From Mesorhizobium temperatum (GTDB taxonomy: Bacteria; Pseudomonadota; Alphaproteobacteria; Rhizobiales; Rhizobiaceae): a stretch of DNA of 64,000 bases. Where the stretch lies: positions 7,167 to 71,166 of the forward strand of contig NZ_NPKJ01000043.1 in the NCBI RefSeq assembly GCF_002284575.1, read 5' to 3'. Under the pieces are notes generated by a model that saw nothing but the letters and a program-made list of their open reading frames with translations, was not told where the DNA came from and did no database searches. Both the position numbers and the translations under genes were made by a program. Positions within the stretch are counted from its first letter, which is position 1. Each line of letters starts with the position of its first letter. Below, piece by piece: positions 44,545 to 54,351 of this stretch.

Positions 44545-44627
44545 GGCAACACCTGCATATGGTCCGGGCACGGCGGTGCCCGCCTTTGCGTCGGCGGGCA
44601 CGGTCGTTTGTCCTCAGAAGCCTGGCG

Positions 44628-46271
<1,644 letters not shown>

Positions 46272-46316
46272 TCAATAGGCAGCTGTTCGTTGACTGATTG
46301 CTTGTCCAGGCCCCGC

Positions 46317-46631
46317 TCAGGCGGCCTTCTGCATCTTGTCGGTCGATTCGATCACGCCCAGCACGTCGCTTTCCTTCATGATGAGCAGGTCCTCGCCGTT
46401 GAGCTTGATCTCGGTGCCCGACCATTTACCGAACAGGATACGGTCGCCGACCTTGACGTCGAGCGGCTGCAACTGGCCGCTATCGTCGCGCGCCCCGGGA
46501 CCGGCGGCGATGACCTCGCCTTCCTGCGGCTTTTCCTTGGCGGTGTCGGGAATGATGATGCCGCCCGCGGTCTTCTCGTCGACCTCGATGCGGCGGACCA
46601 GGATACGGTCATGCAATGGACGGAACGCCAT
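46317..46631 (-). CDS. groES: co-chaperonin GroES
   Basis: 104 residues from the ATG at 46631 (AGGAGAA upstream); an earlier in-frame ATG (46652) lies in the untranslated leader. Motifs [12 protein letters not shown], the mobile loop [16 protein letters not shown], and [19 protein letters not shown]. Forms the lid of the GroEL chamber. First gene of the operon; HrcA control through CIRCE 150 bases upstream. Confidence 0.98.
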   Translation of the reverse strand: MAFRPLHDRILVRRIEVDEKTAGGIIIPDTAKEKPQEGEVIAAGPGARDDSGQLQPLDVKVGDRILFGKWSGTEIKLNGEDLLIMKESDVLGVIESTDKMQKAA

Positions 46632-46784
46632 GTCGTTCTCCTCATAGGACAAACAGATTTTCTTGGACCTCCCTCGCCGACCGGTGCAACGGCCGACGCG
46701 ACGGTGCGCGACCCCTGCTCGGGCATCGCGCGCTTATCGAATTAGTCTGCCGATCCAGGCTTTCAAGAGGATGCCAAAAAAATT

Positions 46785-46811
46785 TTAGCACTCGCCGCGG
46801 TCGAGTGCCAA
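46785..46811. promoter_or_regulatory. CIRCE element (HrcA operator)
   Basis: TTAGCACTC, nine bases, GAGTGCCAA: eight of nine arm positions match the consensus inverted repeat TTAGCACTC-N9-GAGTGCTAA. It lies between divergent groES and the gene at 46968, so HrcA might repress both. Confidence 0.95.
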
Positions 46812-46967
46812 CGCACTGGAATGATGGCGCTATCCCAGGAATTGACACGTCGGATACGGCTTGAAATCGCGGCCCAACCTTCCGACATCGTCGTCGATCC
46901 CGGCACCGTCTGCCGGCAGCCGGAACCGATGAGGAAGCGGAGGCGTTTTTGCATGCGGAGGAAAGTG

Positions 46968-47294
46968 ATGGAACGCGAAGCCGCAACGATTTCGATTGCG
47001 CCGGAATATCCCGATCTCAGCCGGCTGCTCGATCCGGCGCGGCATTTCGACCGTCCACAAGACGTACTGGCCGACGCGACGCTGGACGTCGGGGAAAAGC
47101 GCGCGATCCTGTCGTCATGGGCCTCCGATGCCTGCACGGTCGAATCCATGCCGGCGCTGCGCAAGCCACCCGGCGCCAAAGCTCCAATCACCTTTGAAGA
47201 GATCATGGACGCGCTGCAGGCACTTGATGGCGCAGGTCCATCTCAAGGCGCCGGCCGAAGCCGCCATGGCGGCCCCCACCGCGTCGACGCCTGA
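46968..47294 (+). CDS. small cytosolic protein near CIRCE
   Basis: 108 residues from the ATG at 46968, preceded by GGAGGAAAG. Contains PEYPDLSRLLDPARHFDRPQ and DVGEKRAILSSWASDACTVE, which I know from rhizobial hypothetical proteins but cannot assign to a named family. The C-terminal 20 residues are basic and probably disordered. It faces groES across CIRCE; the next gene (Usg-like) follows 32 bases later. Confidence 0.7.
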   Translation: MEREAATISIAPEYPDLSRLLDPARHFDRPQDVLADATLDVGEKRAILSSWASDACTVESMPALRKPPGAKAPITFEEIMDALQALDGAGPSQGAGRSRHGGPHRVDA

Positions 47295-47326
47295 TTGTAC
47301 GACAGAAAGGAGAAAAGGAGACGTGC

Positions 47327-47596
47327 ATGGTCAGCAACGAGTTCCGGCTCCAGATGCAAGGCTTTGGCCTGACGACGGCGGAGATCCATTATCGTCTTCC
47401 CGATTATCGGGACCTGCTGCAGCTCTTCATCTGGCAGGAATACGACATCGCCCCGGATTTCCCGACGCTAAAGCATTTCCTCGACTATTGGGAACGTGAA
47501 ATCGAAGGCCCGCTGCATTCCGTGCGCGTCGCCCATCACCGTCTGATCCAGCCCTCCGAATGGCGGGCGGTGGACGGTGTTATTACTCTGCAGTGA
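47327..47596 (+). CDS. Usg family protein
   Basis: 89 residues, full length. Reads MVSNEFRLQMQGFGLTTAEI, HYRLPDYRDLLQLFIWQEYD and EIEGPLHSVRVAHHRLIQP, a strong match to the short alphaproteobacterial proteins annotated Usg. Historical database naming links it to tryptophan-biosynthesis genes, but no biochemical role is established to my knowledge. Cytosolic. Probably cotranscribed with the gene at 46968. Confidence 0.85.
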   Translation: MVSNEFRLQMQGFGLTTAEIHYRLPDYRDLLQLFIWQEYDIAPDFPTLKHFLDYWEREIEGPLHSVRVAHHRLIQPSEWRAVDGVITLQ

Positions 47597-47651
47597 CACA
47601 GGAAGGGCGGCGCTTTTCATGAAAGGCGCCGCCTCTGCAGCCCGCGCTGAC

Positions 47652-47715
47652 GTTCAGGTGGATTGGCGTTCAGGTTGATTGGCGTTCAGGTGGATTGATG
47701 TTCAGGTGGATTTAC
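47652..47715. repeat. four tandem 16-bp repeats
   Basis: Four units of GTTCAGGTGGATTGGC with minor changes in units 2-4, directly at the 3' end of the DUF982 gene on the minus strand, so the last unit overlaps its stop codon. Confidence 0.9.
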
Positions 47716-47959
47716 GTCCCGTGACAAGCAGTCCGGCCGTGCGAGCCGCCTTGACGAAGGCCGTGCGAGCCTCGCGGGCGGTGCGCCAACCGTCGAGCGC
47801 GTCGCGGCAGGCGCGATAGGCTGCGCGCCAGTTCCGGCCGCGCGCCCGGTCCGGCCATTGCTGCATGCATTCGATGGCTTCCCAGCTGCTGGCGACCTTT
47901 CGCTCTCCGACGGATTGGAGCTTGAGCGTGATCGGCTCGGAAAATGGGACGTCGTTCAT
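47702..47959 (-). CDS. DUF982 family small protein
   Basis: 85 residues from the ATG at 47959 (AAGGAGGAAG upstream). MNDVPFSEPITLKLQSVGER is followed by the typical helix EAIECMQQWPDRARGRNW and ACRDALDG. Same family as 43697-44014, flanking the heat-shock island. Function unknown. Its C-terminal codons overlap the tandem repeat. Confidence 0.8.
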   Translation of the reverse strand: MNDVPFSEPITLKLQSVGERKVASSWEAIECMQQWPDRARGRNWRAAYRACRDALDGWRTAREARTAFVKAARTAGLLVTGRKST

Positions 47960-48155
47960 CACTTCCTCCTTCTTTCTGTTTTTTAGAGCAAGTAACATCC
48001 TCGATTATGCAGGAGGGCGGCCCGATCGGCGCCGATGGACGAGACGGTTCGTCTGCCTGCGCGCTTCAAGACCTCCCCGCCTCAAACCCAGCTTGCCTCA
48101 AACCCTGCTTGCCCCACCCCTGCCCCGACGCCCCGCCCTCGACTGCAACGGCCGG

Positions 48156-48374
48156 CTATATGTCGTCGTCAGGCGGTTCGAGAAGCCCGATCAGCGTCGC
48201 CACCCTTGCCGACGGCAGAGGGCGGCCCTCGTTGACCAGCGCCTCATCGGCGCCGACCCAGGCAAAGGCCTCGCGCAACTCTTCGATCGTCGCGCCGGTC
48301 GAGGCGATGTCGGCGATAACGGCGTCGTCCACCGGGCCCAGCACCGAAATGATGTCGTCGCGTGTCATGGTCAT
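48156..48374 (-). CDS. small protein of unknown function in the stress island
   Basis: 72 residues from the ATG at 48374 with GGAGG 6 bases upstream. Reads TRDDIISVLGPVDDAVIADI, ASTGATIEELREAFAWVGAD, ending LIGLLEPPDDDI; acidic and helical, resembling small antisigma-like or DUF-type proteins known in rhizobia. It is divergent from the first Hsp20 gene. Confidence 0.75.
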   Translation of the reverse strand: MTMTRDDIISVLGPVDDAVIADIASTGATIEELREAFAWVGADEALVNEGRPLPSARVATLIGLLEPPDDDI

Positions 48375-48499
48375 GATATCCTCCATGCGGCGTGCCGGCG
48401 CGACCCTCAAATGACGGTTGAAACCGGCATTACAGCTACAATCTGGCAACAAAAAATCTGGCAGCGGACAGAATCTGGGTCTTGATTTCGGGCTGACAA

Positions 48500-48606
48500 T
48501 AACCAAATCAAAATTGCCGGTTGCCGAATGGGACCGGCAGAACCCAGGGAGCGCCAGCTCTTTGGCGTTCCTCGTACTATGTTGCTCTAAGGAGGATGTA
48601 GCTATG
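48500..48606 (+). ncRNA. ROSE-type RNA thermometer in the hsp20 leader
   Basis: In the leader of the first Hsp20 gene, TTGCT at 48582-48586 can pair with AGGAG at 48590-48594 (the Shine-Dalgarno) across a CTA loop, including the U-U-G-C-U / A-G-G-A-G arrangement with the unusual G.G pair known from ROSE elements. A second hairpin (CGCCA/TGGCG at about 48552-48566) precedes it. Heat would melt the stem and free the ribosome site. Confidence 0.85.
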
Positions 48607-49068
48607 AGAACCGCATCCGATTTTTCCCCGCTCTATCGGTCGAGCATCGGTTTCGACCGCATCTTCAACCTGCTGGAAAACGCGCCTCAGCCAGTCGAGA
48701 CCTGGCCGCCTTATGACATCGAGCGAAGCGACGAGAACAGCTATCGCGTGAGGATCGCCGTCGCCGGCTTCTCCGAAGACGATCTCGACATCAGCCACGA
48801 GCCGAACCTTCTAATCGTCTCGGGCGAGCGCAAGGAACAGGACGAGGTGGAATATCTCCACCGCGGTCTTCCGGTGCGACCGTTCACACGGCGCTTCGAG
48901 CTTGCCGATCACATGACGGTCACCGGCGCCTCGCTCGACAACGGCCTGCTGACGATCGACCTCGTGCGCGAAGTGCCCGAGGAGATGAAGCCGCGGCGCA
49001 TCACGATCGCCAAGGACGACGGCGCGCGGAAGGCCGGGCAGGTCGAGAAGCCGAAGCAGGCCGCCTGA
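48604..49068 (+). CDS. small heat-shock protein Hsp20 (IbpA-like)
   Basis: 154 residues; start at 48604 fixed by AAGGAGG, itself masked by the thermometer. ATP-independent holdase. Alpha-crystallin domain about residues 35-130: PPYDIERSDENSYRVRIAVA, HEPNLLIVSGER, and the conserved FELADHMTVTGASLDNGLLT. Class A-type rhizobial Hsp. The C-terminal IxI-like RRITI can dock into neighbours. First of two hsp20 genes in a row. Confidence 0.93.
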   Translation: MRTASDFSPLYRSSIGFDRIFNLLENAPQPVETWPPYDIERSDENSYRVRIAVAGFSEDDLDISHEPNLLIVSGERKEQDEVEYLHRGLPVRPFTRRFELADHMTVTGASLDNGLLTIDLVREVPEEMKPRRITIAKDDGARKAGQVEKPKQAA

Positions 49069-49126
49069 GCGAAGGCGATCTCTGGGCGTCGCCTTTGGCA
49101 CAACCAGTCGAGAAAGGAGAACAGCA

Positions 49127-49663
49127 ATGGCTATTCGTGATCTCATTCCCTGGGGCCGGGAGAACAGTCCGGTTCCCAGCCTCTATCGTGACGAGGACCG
49201 CGACCCGTTCATGGCGTTGCATCGCGAGATGAACCGCCTGATCGACGACGCGTTCCGCGGCTTCGAAACGCGCATGCCTTCGCTCAGCGGATTTTCGTCG
49301 GCGCGCGGCAGCTGGCCGAGCGTCGAAATCTCCGACGGCGAGAAGGAGATGCGCGTGACCGCGGAAATTCCCGGCATGGACGAGAAGGACATCGAGGTGA
49401 TGCTCGATGACGGCGTGCTGACCTTGCGTGGCGAGAAGCGCTCCGAGACCGAGGACAAGGGCAGGCAGTTCTCCGAGCGGTTCTACGGCCGCTTCGAGCG
49501 CCGCATCCCGCTCGGCTACGAGGTCGAGGAGGACAAGGTGAACGCCGCCTTCCACAACGGCGTGCTCACCGTGACGTTGCCGAAGACCGAGCGCGCGCAG
49601 GCGAAGGCCAAGCGCATCGCGATCAGTGGCAGCGCCGCCAGCCCCGGCAAGAGCAAGCACTGA
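49127..49663 (+). CDS. small heat-shock protein Hsp20 (class C / HspC-like)
   Basis: 178 residues. Longer N-terminal arm (about 60 residues, FMALHREMNRLIDDAFRGFE) than the first Hsp20, then the alpha-crystallin domain (PSVEISDGEKEMRVTAEIPG, DDGVLTLRGEKR, NGVLTVTLPK). The sequences differ enough that the two may form distinct oligomers. RBS AAAGGAGA. Cotranscribed with the gene upstream (58 bases apart), so it shares the thermal induction of the transcript. Confidence 0.93.
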   Translation: MAIRDLIPWGRENSPVPSLYRDEDRDPFMALHREMNRLIDDAFRGFETRMPSLSGFSSARGSWPSVEISDGEKEMRVTAEIPGMDEKDIEVMLDDGVLTLRGEKRSETEDKGRQFSERFYGRFERRIPLGYEVEEDKVNAAFHNGVLTVTLPKTERAQAKAKRIAISGSAASPGKSKH

Positions 49664-49727
49664 CAACACCGGCAGCCGGACGCGCAAGCCGCGCCCGGCT
49701 GCGCAGATCGGGCTGCATGCCGATCGG

Positions 49728-49765
49728 CCCGCGCTCTCCGCCAAAGGCGCGGGCTTCATTTGTTT
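49728..49765 (+). terminator. hairpin after the hsp20 pair
   Basis: Stem CCCGCGC (49728-49734) with GCGCGGG (49747-49753), followed by CTTCATTTGTTT; a probable end of the hsp20 transcript. Confidence 0.7.
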
Positions 49766-49865
49766 AGCCGATGCGCCTGACGGCGCGAAGGCCGCATATT
49801 GAGTATCTGCGGGAGCATTTAGTAGCAGAGTCGCTACCGTGGCGTTCCTGGCGGCCAGGCAACGG

Positions 49866-49900
49866 AGCCCGTCATCCGAAAGGGTGGCGGGCTTTCGTAT
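49866..49900. terminator. hairpin between hsp20 and ribokinase-like gene
   Basis: Stem AGCCCGTCATCC with GGGTGGCGGGCT (49866-49877 / 49882-49893, with G-T pairs) and a GAAA loop. A short T-run on the plus side; it may serve either strand. Confidence 0.5.
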
Positions 49901-49975
49901 CAATTGTCGAACTTTATCGGCCTGTCGGAGCCGAGCGAACAGTCCTCGCCATCCGCTTGTTGTCGCCTGTTACGA

Positions 49976-50890
49976 TCAACGGCGGAGGCGGCCACCGGTC
50001 TCAGGTCGCTCGCGCTCCCGTTCCGGCGTGGCGACCAGCAAGGCCGCGGCGGCGTTGGCGGCAGCGATGGCGGCCTCGACCTGATGCCCGCGGGCAAGGC
50101 CTGCCGCGAACGTGCCGACGAATTCGTCGCCGGCGCCATGGGTGCTGACGACCTTCACCGGGATGGCCGCCAGCGCGAACGCCTGACCGTCGCGGCCGCA
50201 ATAGGCAACGCCCTCCCCGCCGGCCGTGACAATCGCGGCCGGGTAGAAATCGGCCAGCATGCGTGCCGCCTCGGCAGCCCCCTCGAGCGTGTCGACGACC
50301 GGAACGCCGGCCAGAAATTCCGCCTCGATGGCGTTGACGATAACGATATCGGTGAGTGCGATCAGTTCGCCGGACAGTTTTCGGGCGGGCGCGGCGTTGA
50401 GCACGACGCGACCGCCATGCGCCTTCACCGCCCGCGCCGCGGCAATGTTGGCGGCTTCCGGCACCTCGTTCTGCAGCAGCAGAACCGACGTTTGCGCAAT
50501 CACATCAGTAGCTTCCGCGACGTCTTTCTTGCCCAAGGTGAGATTGCTGCCTGACACGATCACCGCGCCATAGTCGCCGCCGTCGTCGAAGATCGCCACG
50601 CTCATGCCCGAGCCGGCGCCAGCCGCGACCCGCACGAAGCGGCTATCGACGCCGCAGCGGTAGAGATTATCGAGAAGCAGGCGGCCGAAATCGTCATCGC
50701 CGACGGCGCCGATCATCGCCGAGCCCACGCCGGCTCGCGCCACCGACACTGCCTGGTTGCCGCCCTTGCCGCCGCATTTCGGCTGCCAGGCATGGCCGGT
50801 CACCGTTTCGCCCTTGCGCGGGCGGTCAGGCGCTTCGACCATGATGTCGTAATGCAGGCTGCCGAACACGGTCACCAGCGGAGCCGTCAT
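49976..50890 (-). CDS. PfkB-family sugar kinase (ribokinase-like)
   Basis: 304 residues; ATG at 50890 overlaps the stop of the RpiR gene (ATGA). Phosphorylates a sugar with ATP. N-terminal GGKGGNQAVSVARAG is the ribokinase-type PfkB signature 1. The C-terminal active-site stretch STHGAGDEFVGTFAAGL carries the catalytic Asp in GAGDEF (usual ribokinase GAGD(T/C)F varied to E). Probably acts on the sugar imported by the linked ABC transporter. Last gene of the operon. Confidence 0.9.
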   Translation of the reverse strand: MTAPLVTVFGSLHYDIMVEAPDRPRKGETVTGHAWQPKCGGKGGNQAVSVARAGVGSAMIGAVGDDDFGRLLLDNLYRCGVDSRFVRVAAGAGSGMSVAIFDDGGDYGAVIVSGSNLTLGKKDVAEATDVIAQTSVLLLQNEVPEAANIAAARAVKAHGGRVVLNAAPARKLSGELIALTDIVIVNAIEAEFLAGVPVVDTLEGAAEAARMLADFYPAAIVTAGGEGVAYCGRDGQAFALAAIPVKVVSTHGAGDEFVGTFAAGLARGHQVEAAIAAANAAAALLVATPERERERPETGGRLRR

Positions 50891-51762
50891 GTACCCCTGT
50901 CCCGGCGTTTCGACGTCACCGCCGACATGGTGCGGCCGAGATTGCGCTCCGCCGCCTGATAGTCGCGCTGCGCCACCGCGACGAACAGCGCGTCGAGAAT
51001 GTTGAGCTGGGCGATGCGCGCCGCAGCGTTCTCGCCCATCAGCGGCGAGCCCTGCGCTGTCGAGCACAGCACGATGTCGGCAACGGCGGCCAGCGGCGAG
51101 TTGTCGTAGTTGGTGATCGCCAGCGTCCGCGCCCCGCTCTTGCGGGCGAGATGGATGGCATCGATGACGGCGCTGGTGTTGCCGGAATGCGAGAAGCCGA
51201 CGGCGATGTCGTCGGCGCCGAGCAGCGAGGCCGACATCAGCATCATGTGCGAATCGTCGTAGACTGATGCGCGGATGCCGATGCGCAGGAATTTATGCGA
51301 GACGTCGCGCGCGATCTGCGCCGAACCGCCGACGCCATAGAAATCCCGGTTCTTGGCGCGGTAGAGAAGATCGGCGGCGCGGTCGAAATCGTCCATGTCG
51401 AGGATGGCCAGCGTTTCCTCCAACGCCTGGATGGAGGTGCGGAACACTTTTTGGACGATCTCGGCCGAACTGTCGTCGACCGACAGTTCCTGATGCATTT
51501 CGGCGGTCGGTAGGCGACTGTATTCATAGACCGCGGTGCGGAAGTCGCGATAGCCGGAAAAACCCAGTTTCTTGGCGATCTTGACCACCATCGCCTCCGA
51601 CACGCCGGCCTCTTCGGCGATCTGCTTGAGCGGAATGGTCTCGTCGAAGCCACGCCGCCCGAAGACGGTTTCCACCACCTTCGCCTCGAGCGGCGTCAGA
51701 TGCGGCATCATCATGCGGATGCGCGGTCCTACTGCTTTCAGATCCAGGTTGGTCAAGATCAT
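50887..51762 (-). CDS. RpiR-family transcriptional regulator
   Basis: 291 residues; start overlaps the permease stop by 4 bases. N-terminal HTH (VVETVFGRRGFDETIPLKQI, EEAGVSEAMVVKIAKKLGFS) and C-terminal SIS domain (DFYGVGGSAQIARDVSHKFL, VGFSHSGNTSAVIDA) that binds a phosphosugar. It likely controls the surrounding sugar operon in response to its phosphorylated product. Position inside the operon suggests autoregulation. Confidence 0.92.
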   Translation of the reverse strand: MILTNLDLKAVGPRIRMMMPHLTPLEAKVVETVFGRRGFDETIPLKQIAEEAGVSEAMVVKIAKKLGFSGYRDFRTAVYEYSRLPTAEMHQELSVDDSSAEIVQKVFRTSIQALEETLAILDMDDFDRAADLLYRAKNRDFYGVGGSAQIARDVSHKFLRIGIRASVYDDSHMMLMSASLLGADDIAVGFSHSGNTSAVIDAIHLARKSGARTLAITNYDNSPLAAVADIVLCSTAQGSPLMGENAAARIAQLNILDALFVAVAQRDYQAAERNLGRTMSAVTSKRRDRGT

Positions 51763-52736
51763 CCACGTCCCCTCGTCACGCGATCGATAAGCATCGCGGC
51801 GAGGATTATAAGGCCAGTTGCCAGGAGCTGATAGAAGGACTGGACATTCATCAGCGTCAGGCCGTTGCGCATGGTGCCGAGGATGACGGCGCCCAGGATG
51901 GTGCCGACGACGCTGCCCTTGCCGCCCATCAGCGAGGCGCCGCCGATGGCCGCCGCGGCAATCGCATCGAGCTCCCAGAGATTGCCGAGAATGGGCTCGG
52001 CGGCACCCAGCCGGCCAATCAGGATCTGCGCGGCAAGGGCCGCCAGCAGACCCGAAATCATGTAGGCGGCGATCTTGGTGCGCGCGATCGGCACGCCTGC
52101 TATGTAGGCGGCCTCCTCATTGCCGCCGACGGCGAGCAGATATTCGCCGAACGGCGTCTTCTTGAGGATGATCCAGGCGATCAGCGCGACCACGGCCACG
52201 ATGATGACCGCCAACGGCAATCCGAACAGAGATCCGTTGAAGATGGCGCGGAAGCCGGCCGGCAGGCCGAGCACCGGATTGCCGCCGGTATAGATCAGCG
52301 CCAGTGCCCGGTAGGTGCTGAGCGTTCCCAGCGTGACGATGAAAGGCTGCAGTCCGACATAGGCGACCAGCACGCCGTTGAGCAGCCCGCAGACAAGGCC
52401 GATGGCGAAGCCGGCGGCGATGGCCAGCGGAAACGGCACGCCGGCAACCAGCATCGAGGCCGAGATGACGGCCGAAAGGGCCGCCGTCGGCCCGACCGAC
52501 AGATCGATGCCGCCCGAGATGATCACCAGCGTCATGCCCAAGGCCAGGCAGGCATTGATGCTCGACTGCTGCAGGATGTTGATCAGGTTGCGCTCGGCAA
52601 AGAAGCCCGGGACCAGCACACCGAAGACGGCGAGGATCACGACCAGGCCGATCAGCGTGCCGGCGTCGCGCACGGAAAACCGGTGCAGGAATTCAGCCCT
52701 TGGGCGCGCTGCTGTGTGTTCGGTTATATCGGTCAT
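51759..52736 (-). CDS. sugar ABC transporter permease (CUT2), second system
   Basis: 325 residues from the ATG at 52736. About eight to ten hydrophobic helices with the conserved CLALGMTLVIISGGIDLSVG near residues 60-80. RbsC-like. Its stop overlaps the RpiR start. 16 bases after the ATPase gene. Confidence 0.94.
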   Translation of the reverse strand: MTDITEHTAARPRAEFLHRFSVRDAGTLIGLVVILAVFGVLVPGFFAERNLINILQQSSINACLALGMTLVIISGGIDLSVGPTAALSAVISASMLVAGVPFPLAIAAGFAIGLVCGLLNGVLVAYVGLQPFIVTLGTLSTYRALALIYTGGNPVLGLPAGFRAIFNGSLFGLPLAVIIVAVVALIAWIILKKTPFGEYLLAVGGNEEAAYIAGVPIARTKIAAYMISGLLAALAAQILIGRLGAAEPILGNLWELDAIAAAAIGGASLMGGKGSVVGTILGAVILGTMRNGLTLMNVQSFYQLLATGLIILAAMLIDRVTRGRG

Positions 52737-52752
52737 CCGTCGGTCCTGTCCG

Positions 52753-54285
52753 TTATGCACCGGCCCGATGGCCTTGCGCCTTGCCGGCCTGAGTCTCCGA
52801 TTGGGGTATGGCGTGCGCCGCGATCGCCTGTTCGTTGAGATCGGCCCGGTCAAGTTCGGCCGCGACCGTGCCGTCGCGCATGACCAGCACGCGGTCGGCG
52901 AGCCGGATCACCTCGGGAAGCTCGGACGACACCACGACGACCGAATTGCCTTCGGCGGCGAGCTCCTCGATCAAATGATAGATCTCCGCCTTGGCGCCGA
53001 CATCGATGCCGCGCGTCGGCTCGTCGAACAAAAGGATGCGCGTTCCCGCCGCCAGCCAGCGGCCGATGATCGCCTTCTGCTGGTTGCCGCCGCTGAACAG
53101 CCGGATCGGCCGGTCGAGCAGGAACGGGCGCAAATTGACCCGCTTCATCTTCTCGGCCGCGACCCGTTTCAGCCTGGTGTGATCGATAACGCCGCGCGGT
53201 GCGAACACGCCCATCGACGCCAGCGCCATATTGTTGGAGATCGACCGCAACGGCACGATGCCTTCGCGTTTGCGCTCCTCCGGCACCAGGCCGATGCCGG
53301 CGGCGATGGCGTCGCGCGGATTGGAAAGTTTTACCGCCTTGCCGTCGATCTCGACCGTGCCTGATGAGGCGCGGTCGGCGCCGGCCAGCAGCCGCAGCAG
53401 TTCGGTGCGGCCCGAGCCGACCAGGCCGGCAATGCCCAGCACCTCGCCGCGATGCAGGTCGAACGAAACGTCACGGACCTTGGTTGCCGAGGCGAGGCAA
53501 CGCACGCTCAGCCTTACTTCGCTGGAAGCGTGCGAACGGTGCTGTTCCTGGGCAAGCTCGCGGCCGACCATCATCGAAACGACGGCTTTTTCCGACACCT
53601 GCGCGAGATCGACGGATCCGACCACGACGCCGTCGCGCATGATTGTGGCGCGCTGGCAGATGCCGAACACCTCGTCCAGCTTGTGCGAGACATAGACGAC
53701 CGCGACACCGTCGCGCGCCAGTCTGGCAATGACTTCGGCCAGGCGCTTGAACTCGCTCGGCGTCAGGCTCGATGTCGGCTCGTCCATCGCCACGATGCGC
53801 GCCCGATCGAGCAGCGCCCGGGCGATCTCGACGATCTGCCGCTGCGCGACCTTCAGGCTGCCGAGCGGGGCCGCCGGATCGATCGTTGGGTCGAGGGCGG
53901 CGAGGGCTTCCGCAGCGCGGCGTTCCTGCTCGCGCCGTGCGACGAAGATGCCGCCGCGCGTCAGCGGATGGCCGAGAAACATGTTCTGGGCGACGCTGAG
54001 ACGCGGCACCTGCTGCAATTCCTGATGGATCATGGCGACGCCCGCGGCGCGGGCGGCGACCGGATTGTTCAGCATCACCGGCCTGCCGTCGATCAGCACG
54101 CTTCCGGCTGTCGGCCGGTAGACACCAGACAGGATGCGCAGCAGCGTCGATTTGCCGGCGCCGTTCTCACCGAGCAGGCCATGGATTTCGCCGGCGCCGA
54201 CCGAAAAAGACACGTCGCTCAGCGCCCGCACGGCCGGAAACACCTTGGAAATGCCCTTGAATTGCAGCCGGGAGATGACTGACAT
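52753..54285 (-). CDS. sugar ABC transporter ATP-binding protein (CUT2), second system
   Basis: 510 residues from the ATG at 54285 (GGAGAACC upstream). Twin ABC: Walker A GENGAGKST, the LKVAQRQIVEIARA signature region, VAMDEPTSSL; second module GLVGSGRTE, LFSGGNQQKAIIGRW, LLFDEPTRGID. Same organisation as the gene at 40937 but clearly diverged, so the two systems probably carry different sugars. Confidence 0.94.
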   Translation of the reverse strand: MSVISRLQFKGISKVFPAVRALSDVSFSVGAGEIHGLLGENGAGKSTLLRILSGVYRPTAGSVLIDGRPVMLNNPVAARAAGVAMIHQELQQVPRLSVAQNMFLGHPLTRGGIFVARREQERRAAEALAALDPTIDPAAPLGSLKVAQRQIVEIARALLDRARIVAMDEPTSSLTPSEFKRLAEVIARLARDGVAVVYVSHKLDEVFGICQRATIMRDGVVVGSVDLAQVSEKAVVSMMVGRELAQEQHRSHASSEVRLSVRCLASATKVRDVSFDLHRGEVLGIAGLVGSGRTELLRLLAGADRASSGTVEIDGKAVKLSNPRDAIAAGIGLVPEERKREGIVPLRSISNNMALASMGVFAPRGVIDHTRLKRVAAEKMKRVNLRPFLLDRPIRLFSGGNQQKAIIGRWLAAGTRILLFDEPTRGIDVGAKAEIYHLIEELAAEGNSVVVVSSELPEVIRLADRVLVMRDGTVAAELDRADLNEQAIAAHAIPQSETQAGKAQGHRAGA

Positions 54286-54351
54286 TGCTTCGGTTCTCCA
54301 GGCAAAGTGCCGGCAGAGCACGATGCTCTTGCCGGCACCCGCCCTTGTGCC

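Noticed and set aside
47652-47715. Could the 16-bp tandem repeats be a CRISPR array?
   Set aside because: Four contiguous units without spacers, so not CRISPR.
48081-48112. Short tandem CTCAAACCC-type repeat
   Set aside because: Two units only; too small to be a meaningful element.
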